Shown here piece after piece: positions 45,587 to 56,197 of a stretch of 64,000 nt of DNA (position 1 is its first letter; each line of letters opens with the position of its first letter). The notes below the pieces were generated by a model. The model had not been told where the DNA came from, searched no databases, and saw nothing but the letters and a program-made list of their open reading frames with translations. The translations under genes were made by a program, and so were the position numbers. Source of the DNA: Apostichopus japonicus (taxonomy: Eukaryota > Echinodermata > Holothuroidea > Aspidochirotida > Stichopodidae); contig NC_092582.1 in NCBI RefSeq assembly GCF_037975245.1, positions 19,308,577-19,372,576 on the forward strand, written 5' to 3'.

Positions 45587-47204
45587 TTACCTAGGCAAAG
45601 GTAGAATGGGTGGTCGAGTCATTAATTCTCTGATGGCTTCAAAAGCTTTTTGATGCTCTGTAGTCCATTTAAAGTCTTTGCGTTTGCGACTCAAACAATG
45701 AAGGGAACGCAAAATTTCCTGAACTTTGGGGAAGAAATTAGAAACATAGTTAATTGCACCTATGAAGCGTTTAACTGCTTTAGGGGTTTTCGGGACAAGT
45801 TTGTTTCTTATAGCTGTGCAACGGTTGTTAAAGGGTTGAATACAAGCTTGGCATTCAGAATTAATTGTAATAAGGTGACCTATATATGTTACTTCATTTC
45901 TGAAAAGTTTACATTTCTTAGGAGAAATTTTCAAACCATGTGCAATCAGGGCCTGAAAAATCAATAACAACTGTTTTCGATGATTCTGTGTATCCTTGCT
46001 AAAAACTATGATGTCATCGTGATGACTAATGCAAAACTGTGAGGCATTGGGGATATCTGTAGGAATTTCATCTATTTTGGCTTGAAAAATTGCAGATGAA
46101 ATGTTCAATCCTTGCGGTAAACGTTTGTAGTGATAATGGAGTGTGTCCACCATGATAAGAGGCAATACCGGTGTACTGTTGCGCATGCTTACTGAGTGGA
46201 AGGCAAAAGAAAGCGGATTTTAAACATAGGAAACTGAGAACGTTTGCGTTGAAGTAACCAATGGTTCTAAGAGTTTCATTCAGTAACGGGAATGGGTGAT
46301 TGAGACGCTTGATACGAGTTTTAAAATGTCGAAAATCAGTTACGACTCTCTTTTCTTTACTATCTTTCTTGGAAATTAGAAAGACGGGGGAAGTATAGGA
46401 TTTATGACCTTTTCCTAAAATTCCTAATTTGACTAACTTTCCTAGTTCTTTGACAACTGTTCGTTTGTCTGAGTCAGCAGTTACGTAAGGGCGGATGAAA
46501 AACGGGTTAGTATCAGTGAGTTTAATATCTACTTGAAAGTTTGGGCATCTGGAAATTTCACCATACAGAGAAAATGCTTTTCTGTGTTTATCTGAATCTT
46601 GGGGATCTAACACGCTGTCATGGAGGTGAATACATTTACGAAGAACTTCGCGCTCGGTAAGGTCAATGTAAGGGTCGTTGTGATCTAAGTGGGAATAGCG
46701 TATTAAATTAAATTGACGAATACGTAATATCTCATGAGACGTTTGTTTCCCTGTCATTTTAGATGTAGAGGTAACAACTTCAGAAAGGGCATTAAGTTGA
46801 TCTGGTGGAAATTCTTGTAAAACTGTTACAAAGTCATTGATATCAAAGTATGCTACAGAATTTGAAGGTGAAAAGGCAATTGGTTTGCGAGTTGCATTTG
46901 TCAAGAGAAGTCGTGTTCGACCTCGGTGAAACTTTACAAGGGGAATTAAAGGACATATGTAGTTACACATTCCTATAGTTTGCAAGGGGATTTCCGAATT
47001 CTTTAATGGTGTTGGGATACAGCCTTTTAGTAATACATATTTGTATAGTCCGTCGTACTGGGCGGACATAATATCTTGATTTCCTAAGACGAGTATGTAT
47101 GATTCAAAATCTATTTTTCCTTTCAACTCGCTAAGTGTATCATTACCTACAATTAAATCAACTCCAGTAAGGTTGCTTGCAACATACGCGAAAAACTCAA
47201 ACAC
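45587..47204 (-). pseudogene. Protease end, RT and RNase H start, decayed gypsy
   Basis: The first frame (46068-47204) has GVDLIVGNDTLSELKGKIDF from the protease C-terminus, without its DTG. RT follows: FFIRPYVTAD, KRVVTDFRHF, FPLLNETLRTIGYF and SAFFCLPLSKHAQQYTGIAS. A shift near 46150 leads to the second frame (45587-46186), with YKRLPQGLNISSAIFQAKID, catalytic HHDDIIVFS and KRFIGAINYVSNFFPK. RNase H beyond 45587 is riddled with stops. Inactive. Confidence 0.8.
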
Positions 47205-47210
47205 ATGATT

Positions 47211-47764
47211 TTGAATAGTGATTTGGAAAGATATTTTCTTATGTGCTGCATGTTGCAGCTTCCAGGTAACAATATTGCATTAACTTCGGAAAGGCGATAT
47301 AACTAACGATGGTATAAAATTATAAAAAAAACGCATACTATAACAAGCATCGAAGCAGGTTTTCTCGTTGGGTAGCGTGTGTGACGTGGATGGGGTGGTG
47401 GGGGGGGGGGGGGGGCGTGGGTATCTCGCAGCGATAACAGGAAGCAAAATGATAGGGTTATAAAATACGAAATATTAGGCGCAATTTTCTGGTATTAATG
47501 TCAGTATCCCGACAATTACGGATTAACTTCATTAGCAAATTGGTTTAAACTGAGCCTTCTAATGCATTTTGTAATTTTCTTCCAATATTTTGTTTTGCCC
47601 ACCAATACCATTTAATGAGGGAGGGGGTATTTGACTGAGAGGTGGGGGAGTGGACCCGCCACTTGTCCCCGCTGGTTACATAATTGTCTTTAGGAATATA
47701 AACACGAAATAAGGAACCAAATAAATACACTTATATAATCATGTTCAACTTTGTTTATTTATAT
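47211..47764. other. Spacer with 16-base G run
   Basis: The sequence between the decayed gypsy element and the last exon of FReD copy 2 has an uninterrupted G run at 47400-47415. No exon or LTR was recognised. Confidence 0.5.
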
Positions 47765-49428
47765 TCATTCCAATTGAAACATATTCACTTTATAACTATA
47801 ACAATAAGAGCAATAATTATCATATTGCCACCAACCGCTTCTGTGTAGCTGTGCGCAGTTGAAGTTATCGCATGCGTCATTGTCTCGGTTATGCGTGCTG
47901 AACTGTTTTCCTCTGCTATAATAGAGATCATTACCTGTGAAGAAAAACAACAAGAACAATCAGCAGTTAATACTTGGTCATTAAACAATATAGCGTTAGT
48001 ATCCTGATATATTGCATACTTTTGTTGGGACATAAAATACATTTTAAGTTATACTGGGAAGTAAGTGGGGGGAGGTCACATTAGACTTGTGTAATAGTTG
48101 TATATTTCATATGCTGATTTATTCTTTATTTTCTTTATCTTAATTAGGCTTGGAGGTGAAGTGGATTTCAATTAACTGATATATATATTAACTTACAAAC
48201 CAATCTTGCTGATAGGACATCATTGTCTATTGACATTTATTAATTGCTCAAATAAGTTCAAATTGAATTTGGTCCTATTGGAGAACGAAATTATGGACTT
48301 TGCAATAACTATTTTTTAGTTATTATTACAAAATTTGTAATTTTTATCTATGTCTCCGGTTGTCTTTGTATTGAAACATGGTGTATGGCTCTTCGGGTTT
48401 AACTGTTTCACACATTTTATAAGAACATTATTCTGCTAGTAGTAGGCTATGTTGTCCTTGCGAGCCCTACCTATTCAATTCTCTTTCAATGGTTCAATGA
48501 AGATATATGGTCGTATTTCTCTTCCCTTATATGTCCTGTTCTTAGACTGGGGCTTGCTCATACAGCCTACATTCTTGTTCATCGACGAGTCAGACTGCCT
48601 CAATATTTTGTCAATAACACCAACGGTATCCAATGATGTAGTGATACGGTAAATATTTAACACTATTTGGTCTCTTTAAAGTAACGGGTTCATGTGGGAC
48701 GAGTTTTTATCAATTGTCCAGATTACTATGCTCTTTCAATATTATAAAACCAAAACTCGAAGATGTAACGATAGTTGTACACATTAATTGTAATTAATTA
48801 AGACGTGCAAATATGGTTGGTATTACTTCATCACTTTTAGTTGTTTTCATTGGTTTTTATATTGTAATTCATGCCTGTCAATTATCATACATACCCTGAA
48901 ATAGATAACAAACTATATAATTATCTCGTTTATACAACCGTAAAGAAGATATGCGTGAAGTGTGAAAGGAGGGGGTGTGGGTTGTTACACCAAACCCTCT
49001 TTGCAGGTTTTCAGATCCAGTGTACTTATACACGTATGTTAACATTAGGATGTGCTGAAACCGTGACGTGTGTTGTGAATATACTAGTAACTTTATGCTG
49101 AAGGTGCAAATAACAAAGCAAGGTGCAAGGTGCAAGGTGCAAATAACAAAGCATATACAAACCTGTATCTCCACTGTGAGTGCCTAGTTTATTCATTCTG
49201 TAGTTGGTGCTTTCAGACTCTATTTGAAACTCTGTGTATTCAGCATATTTAGCAGATCCACTAGAAGTAATGATGTCATAACGAAGCTTTAGTTCTCTGG
49301 TTTGTCAAGTAATGAAGCATTTCATTTCCTAGCCATAAGTTCAAGTTCCGGCTGTCACCAAATCCTTTTTTGTACATGTTCCAGTTTTGGTAGAAATTAG
49401 TACAGCCATCGGTACGACGTTGAAACAC
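47765..49428 (-). pseudogene. FReD gene copy 2, truncated and frameshifted
   Basis: Two exons match exons 6 and 7 of copy 1. The first, 49163-49428, begins VFQRRTDGCTNFYQNW after a ttttcag acceptor and runs to HYLTNQR. A one-base deletion relative to copy 1 then ruins the frame, although YAEYTEFQIESES remains readable in the next frame. The second, 47765-47934, encodes GKQFSTHNRDNDACDNFNC and SGWW, then stops at 47765 about 35 residues short, losing the EMKIRP end. The intron between is 1228 bp. No EGF, TIL or signal exon is seen upstream to 52 kb. A dead partial duplicate. Confidence 0.8.
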
Positions 49429-49740
49429 CTGAAAATATAGCGGGTAACAATAATGAAAGAAAGATAACGATGGAATTTGCTGAAGCATTTCAACAGACAA
49501 GCTTAATTTAAGAAATACAGCCCGACAATATATTTACTTTCTTTTGCTTTTTTTTTCACTTTGGGGGAGGGCAAATTTTAAGAATGCCACCCTTCGCATC
49601 TACTAAAATATTTCTAATACAATTAATCACAGGTAAGAAAAAAAAATATGCAATAAAACTAAAAACAGAAACTCTTACTTCCATAACCGTCTGCAACAGA
49701 CTAAATTATAATAACTCACAGAATAATTTATAACCGTCAC
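49429..49740 (-). repeat. Duplicated FReD intron 5 sequence
   Basis: Matches copy 1 at 12064-12360, for example gggagtgggcaatttt versus gggagggcaaatttt and cataaccgtc followed by aatagact-like words. Homology stops near 49740, which sets the 5' limit of the duplication. The exon 5 counterpart is missing. Confidence 0.6.
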
Positions 49741-52017
49741 TTATAATTTATAACCGTCCCCGAAACTAGCGAAAAGTCACCTAGTATATCAAAACAGCCT
49801 GCAGGGAATTAATATCAATGTCTCAGAAAATAGTAGTATCATCAGCATACTGAGTTATTATGAAGTGATGATTGTTAATGATTATACCTTTAAAAGTATT
49901 ACTAGCACGAACTTGGATTGCGAGAAATTCAATACTTATGATAAACAAATATACAAATACACCTCAAAGAATCCAGATGAATAACCATTTATTATTAATA
50001 CAGGAAGAAGGTCTCGAGTACAAAACGTTCTTTTTTCATAATTGTTTTCATATTGTTCGTGATACGAAAGTATGTTACTGAAGAGGGCCAGATGATAGAT
50101 TTTCATCATGAAAACCTCTACAATATTTCTCCTTTATCTATTTTATCTAGGCATTCGGATCGATTGATTTCAGTAAACAAAGTCCCTTTTGAGCAGTTCT
50201 CATTTGACCTCATCCTCGAACCGATTCGTTCTCTCTCGGTGATCGCGTTGGTAATTCTTTCATGAGTAATATATTTCTAAAACTTAACTCATCAACGAAA
50301 CGAATTACTTGTTATACACTAGGCCCGTAGCCAAGCTCCAGACTTATGTGCCTCCAGCTCCCTTGTTGGTGCTACCACCGCTGTGTAGACAACTTTCAAA
50401 AGGTTACCGACACTAAGAAGTACTTAATTGCAGAGAAAAATCTTAACATTTTGACGACACCTTAACGTTTCTATTATTCCTGGCTACGGGCCTGTCGTTC
50501 ATTTAGTTCAAATGACATATTTAATACGCCTTCAACGCTTCTTAATCATGTGTCCTGTATTTGAGCCAACCGTTCATTATATCTTCAAGAGATAATTCAT
50601 TTTCATACAGATAATTTATTCAACCGGTGGTGGTGATCTCATGTGGTATTACTCGTATCTATATCTCAACAACTTTAAGAGTTAAGTTTCTATCTTTACA
50701 TGACTTTTTCATCCAGTGGTAAAGTTTTGGACATTCGAATCAAGTAAGCCGATTAAATGTTACTAGCCTAAACAATTTCGTGTCTAATCAATGCTGCTGC
50801 TTTGGTTTTGGCCCAAAAAGCATGTCTGTTTACTTGCGTTTGACAAAATAAACCATAATTTTCACAGTTTCAAACTTTCTTCATTCATTTATTCCTTCAT
50901 TTTTTCTTTGTTTTGTGGCATACGTCAACAAATTTATGCAGTTTGCTGTCGCTTGCTGCTATGGCGGATATCAATTCAAATACAATTTTTTCAGTTTTAA
51001 GTCTTTATAGTTAAAGCTGTTAGTAGCTTCCAGGCATTCTGAACATTGATTATGAGGGGTTGTAACCTGGAAGGTCATGCTGAGATCAACCCGCGGTCGA
51101 GTGCCTAAACGGTTGAAGACTGTCGCTGTAAATGCATCATGAAGTATTAGTGCCCTGAAACATTGCAACATTGCAGTAACATATTATGATACAATACAAA
51201 ATATAGTCATTCAGGTATGTAAAGGGGTGAACAAAGAATGATTTGATAGTAATTTTGAATAGCAATCTTCAGGTCTAAACAAATTATTTTATCTTAAAAT
51301 TATTAATAAAATATGACTAAAATTCAGGGAACAAAGTCTGTTAGAAATCTTTGCGTGTATTTAGCAATTTGTGATTAACTTGAATAATCACTTAATTCTA
51401 ACTTAGATCTGTGACACTTTTTTTGTGTACCTTAAACCTTATTTATTTATAATGAACGATCTTACATTTAGCACCTGTAAATCGAGTGAGGCTTATTAGA
51501 ATATCGGGATATTATGATACAAGTTTGTATATGTTAGCAGCAGGTCATTTTATAAGGCACCATTACCATCAGAGGGAATCAAAACAAATTCCAGTATTTT
51601 GAATGTATTCCTGAAAAATGGCACTTTTTTATGTACAAAAATGGAAGAAGTGGCACTATTGAGGTTTTTCATTAAACAGCGAGTGCATGTAACCTCTGTG
51701 GCTTCCCATCTCCCTCCCCCACCCTTTAATTTGCCTCTCCGGGAGGTTACTACGGTGAAGGGTTCTCGGGAATAAAGGACACGCTATTTGCCATAAATCA
51801 CTATTTGGTCCTGGCTCAAACGAATCTTGAATGCATTATAATCACCGTAAATCTCTCTTGCAAGAGCCTAGGCAGCCTTGTTAAGTTCAACTATATCTGC
51901 TTTGTAACTTTGGCCTTGTCAAATGTGTAAACCTGGACAGAAAGCGATGAGTAGTTGTAGTGTGTTTCTTAATACTAATAGCAAAGACGTGACCAGTGCA
52001 AACACATTGCGTTGTCA
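49741..52017. other. No gene seen
   Basis: AT-rich DNA without recognisable exons. Small frames at 50053-50265 and 50971-51171 have no family motif. Confidence 0.4.
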
Positions 52018-52047
52018 ATATTGGAAAAGTGTCAAGCTGTTCACTTC

Positions 52048-52135
<88 letters not shown>

Positions 52136-52387
52136 GTTCAAAGTATCTCTTTCGAGATCCGGCTTTAGGAATCACAAATGATTTTCGAGTTGGTTAGCAT
52201 CATGTTTGATCTCTAGAGTAAGATCGATCTTCCTTACCGGTTTCGAACCTCTGGACATACAATCAGCGTCCATAGCCTAGTGGTTAGGGTGTCCTCGTAC
52301 AGAGCGGGAGGCCCGTGGTTCGAATCCCGGTGGAGGCTGAAAGTTTTTTCACTGTTCTTGATTGTCCAATTCATTACGACTTTCATT

Positions 52388-52459
<72 letters not shown>

Positions 52460-52482
52460 ACAGCTTGACACTATTCCAATAT
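52018..52482. repeat. AT-dinucleotide foldback with tRNA-like core
   Basis: The outer arms are an inverted repeat of about 27 bp with one mismatch (52018-52044 atattggaaaagtgtcaagc..., 52455-52482). Inside each arm is an (AT)n tract (52051-52130 and 52388-52454). Between them, at 52266-52338, lies a tRNA-like segment with tagcctagtggttaggg (A box) and ggttcgaatccc (B box). Its ends agcgtcc and ggaggct pair at six of seven positions. The T arm does not fold well, so I read it as a SINE or tRNA-derived element rather than a working tRNA. Confidence 0.65.
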
Positions 52483-55400
52483 CAAACCTTGAGGTGGGGA
52501 GGAAGATGATTGCATATTTATTTCATTTCATTTTTTGTTGACTGTCTATTACTTTTTGTTTGTTTATTGATATATACCTCCATTTCAAAGGTGCTGACTC
52601 TGTAATCTATTCTATATATCACTAACTTTTACAGATTCCTGTTCCACTCAATAAAAAATAAGGTAATCAGTTTGCTTCAGAAGTCTTTTAATCAACCATT
52701 TTATTTTCTTAAATACAAAGTATATGAGTCTGTTCAGAACAAATTTCATAGCTTTTCCAGTACAAATTGAAATTCATCGTATCACAAATTTTAGCAGTCA
52801 AGTAGAATGTTGATTGTTCTATACCCCAGATATTGGGCAGGGTAAATGTGACCAAAAATATTCCAGTGTGCCTTAGTATTTCCATGGGAGTTCCAACATT
52901 TTGACATTGAACATGAATTGCAACTATTTTCTTTTTCTTTCTAGTGTATTGGGAGATACACTGATAGCAGTAAAGCTAATTTCCAAGAGTAGCAATTGTA
53001 CTCAAAACAAAAGTATTTTTACTAGTAGGAATCCTTTTCATTACTATAAGTATATAACTAGTATTTTGAGTTTCATACTGCTTTTAGCTTTTAACTGTTT
53101 CACTGTTGAATTGTTATACTGTTGCAGTTTAAATCCAACTTAAGTGGTTTCCAGGTTCATGTTATTCTTTTGTTTCTGTTTGAATGTTTTATATATATAT
53201 ATATATGTGTCATAGAGTACCGTAGCATCGTTTTATCGTTGCACTTTCAATCTTTATCCCTCTTGTGGGATGATATCTAAACGTTTGTGTAAAAACAAAA
53301 ATGCAAGATTATGAAACTTGATTAAAACTGTTCATGTTAGTGAAATATGTTGTTACATTTTATGTTTGCCGTGCTAATTCCACATTTACTGTATATGTTA
53401 TGTGAAACTGTTAAACTCCTGTCGAGATGGCACGTTGGTGACATAAAAAATATGTATCTTTGGGTAAATTTGATTCTCTCAATGTGTCCTTCTTGGTATA
53501 AGTTCTATAACCGTATACATTTTATGCTTTTATCTAAATCTCTTTCATGTAGGCTACACATTTTTCTTTACGGATGATTCCCTCAGAATAAAAAAAATAC
53601 CTTACCAAAAATGTAGCAGCTTCTGTTGGACACATAATACCGACTTTCAACAACAAACATTCTACTGTATTAAAACTGTGACTGTGTCAATTAACGGAAA
53701 CATCCTGTCTGAAAACGGATAAAGTTCGACCATAAACAACAAAGATTTTGAACAAGATGGGGCAGGTGACATTGACATAGCTGCAATCGTTCAACAGGAG
53801 CGATATGGCTTCTATGTATATATACTTCCGTGATTCGATTGCAGAAAGCAAGATGCGCAAGGTAAAGTGTTTGTCTGTGCGTTCATATACCGAAAGACTG
53901 CTTCAGGTCACTTCGTTACGGCCATTTCATTTAACAGTCACATGAAATCTTGCAGACTGCATTCACCATCTAAAACAGAATATTTGCTAGAGCCGCATTA
54001 TTATGATGCCAATGGCTACCATCGCGACAGTTGTTATTTTATCCGTTGGAGGGAATTTGTTTATATTCGAGATCAACTGGTTTGAACACTATGTACTGCT
54101 ACCACTTGCAGCGTTACCCGATTCTGGACTAAATGATGACTTCAGGACACGCGCATCCTCTCTAGACTAAATGACTTTCAGGACGCAGAACCATCTCGTA
54201 CCCTACTAACCTATAGCTTTGTGCCGATTGGAGCCACAACAAGCCTTTTTGTACAATTTGTTTCCCAGGTATCCTACTGCCATTGTATTTGATGTCATGG
54301 TGGATCAATCGCTTGTGTGTTTTGAAGATGTTACTATACGTCTATTCCACGATACAATTTGGTATCAACGAGGTTTTGATCAACCGGAAGGACAGATAAC
54401 AGAAAAGTTACTTCAAAGAATCTTCAAACTTTACTGGATATACTAAGATGCAGTTAAATATCGATGGTAAAACTGCATGTCTTGAGAAAGATGAGTTTCG
54501 AATTCTGTTTAGTAAGGAGATCCAATCGCGTTATTCTAAAAGAGATTAAGCTTCGAGAATCCATCACCGCTCAGATGGGGAATGACTATAAGAACCCTTA
54601 GTTTTGAGCAGAACTGCCTGGAAGAAATGATTGCAACTGTTTCGTGCGCCAAATTTATCGTTAGTATGCACTGGCCCATTTTGATTCTGGGTATATTTCA
54701 GCCTCCTTACAGTGTCTTCAAGTGGAAATGTTTCCGTATGCACTCAATCTTAACCAATACAATAAACTAAGGACGGCATCTTCTGCACGGGTTGATAAAG
54801 GAAAGATCTACCCGGGTGCCGAGTATATTCTAGGTACGCTACATGCTGCAGTAGTAATGAAACTAGTCTATAATTATTTAAAACGGCTTCTCACCAGACT
54901 TAAATACAGGTATTATTTCTAAATGCTACCGTCATGTCGTCTGGAAAACCCATGTAGAAAATGATTATTACAAATATAGGTAAACGGTTGTATTATATAG
55001 GAGATAGTATTTTTCACAAAGTGCATGCTCATATCATTACAGCCAATCGATCAAACAATAACCAGCATTTCAATTTCATATTCGGTATCGGATCAAAAAA
55101 ACCTTCTCATCTAGATAGTCATGTCTTTTAACGGTGATACCATTTATAACTCTCCACGTTTCCCTGATATCACGTTGATGAATTTCAAATGGTATTGTTT
55201 AAAACTCATTCTCAGTTGTAGAATTTCAATTTGCAGAGGAACATGGATCAAGTTAAGACGAGATGCCAATAATTGTAGAAACAAACTTATATAACTAAAG
55301 ACCAACTATGGAGACAATTTTTTCGGGGGGGGGAGGGGGATTTCCATTAGTTTGGGAGTTTACATAGTTTACCCATAATCAACATGTGTGTAAAAAAATC

Positions 55401-56080
55401 TTCGAAAACCTACTATCGTCCATCAAAAAACAACCACCAAAATGGACATTTTGGGTAGTCACGTAACATGTTCCTCTGGAATGTCTAAATACACAGATTG
55501 ACCCATAGGAACCTCTGGTCACCGTGTGACGTCATCTTTGGTGAACCGCGAAAATCAAACGCTGAAATAGGTACTGTTTATACACAGATAGCGAACAATT
55601 GTACTGTATTTGACTGCCAATTTCGAGCGTTTGAAAAGCTGTTAGCTAAAATCAAGAACACATGAAGGTTAACAACTAGTTTTAAGACAATTTTAAGCAG
55701 AAAATTTAGTAAAATGGGTTATTTTAGTTGCAAAATGTCCACTCAAATGGAGGCATCGTTTACATAGCGGAGCGTCAATAGGTACGTACGATACAATATA
55801 CTGTAGAACCTGCAAGCAGCTTTCCTAAGCTTGCAAATCTAAGAGCTATAGCCGTCATTGGAACTTGACCTCACTCAACCTTCAAAAGTGCAACTATTAT
55901 CGAGGCCGTGGGTGTATACTTACGTTGATAAAAGAAACCACAGGCTACTATTACAACGTACAGCTCTTGTGTAGTGCATCGATATTGTTATTGTTTACAG
56001 TAAATAAACAGCTAATATGTATTAGACTAGAGTAACTTGCACGGTTGCCCTACGGTCGTGTTCAGTCTGATTGAGAGAAC
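52483..56080. other. Intergenic region upstream of MGST1-like gene
   Basis: It holds an (AT)n patch near 53193 and several unplaced frames between 53867 and 54922, none with a family motif. One plus-strand stretch at about 54007-54150 starts MMPMATIATVVILSVGGNLF and is hydrophobic, but no splice context convinces me. The last kilobase before 56081 is the probable promoter. Confidence 0.4.
55527..55534. promoter_or_regulatory. Consensus CRE octamer
   Basis: A perfect TGACGTCA lies 547 bp upstream of the MGST1-like start codon. One octamer can occur by chance; binding is not shown. Confidence 0.25.
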
Positions 56081-56197
56081 ATGGCTTCCGTCTTTGAAAC
56101 ACCTCAGTTTGAGGCTTTCGTCAAGTATGGCGCGTTGTCGCTTGCGAAGATGTTAAACATGAGCCTGCTTACGGGGGTTGTGCGAATGGCGAAAGGG
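56081..56197 (+). CDS. MGST1: MGST1-like exon 1
   Basis: ATG in gagaacatggct. It encodes 39 residues, MASVFETPQFEAFVKYG to VVRMAKG, covering the first membrane helix. The donor gtgaat starts at 56198; phase 0. Confidence 0.85.

Larger units (their letters stand above)
43300..47210 (-). mobile_element. Decayed Ty3/gypsy pol region
   Basis: In minus-strand order it has the end of a protease, RT, RNase H, a Pro-rich linker, integrase core and integrase C-terminus, broken by stops and shifts. RT motif spelling (KRVVTDFRHFKTRI, HHDDIIVFS) differs from the intact element at 30072, so it is another family. It lies between the 3' flank and last exon of FReD copy 2, where copy 1 has nothing similar, so it inserted after the duplication or was lost from copy 1. 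Gag is absent. Confidence 0.8.

Noticed and set aside
52266-52338. Functional tRNA gene
   Set aside because: The A and B boxes are good, but the T arm and anticodon arm do not pair properly and the sequence is embedded in a repeat.
53867-54922. Cluster of short plus-strand frames as a multi-exon gene
   Set aside because: No recognisable domain and no coherent splice phases. It could be a decayed gene, but I cannot support it.
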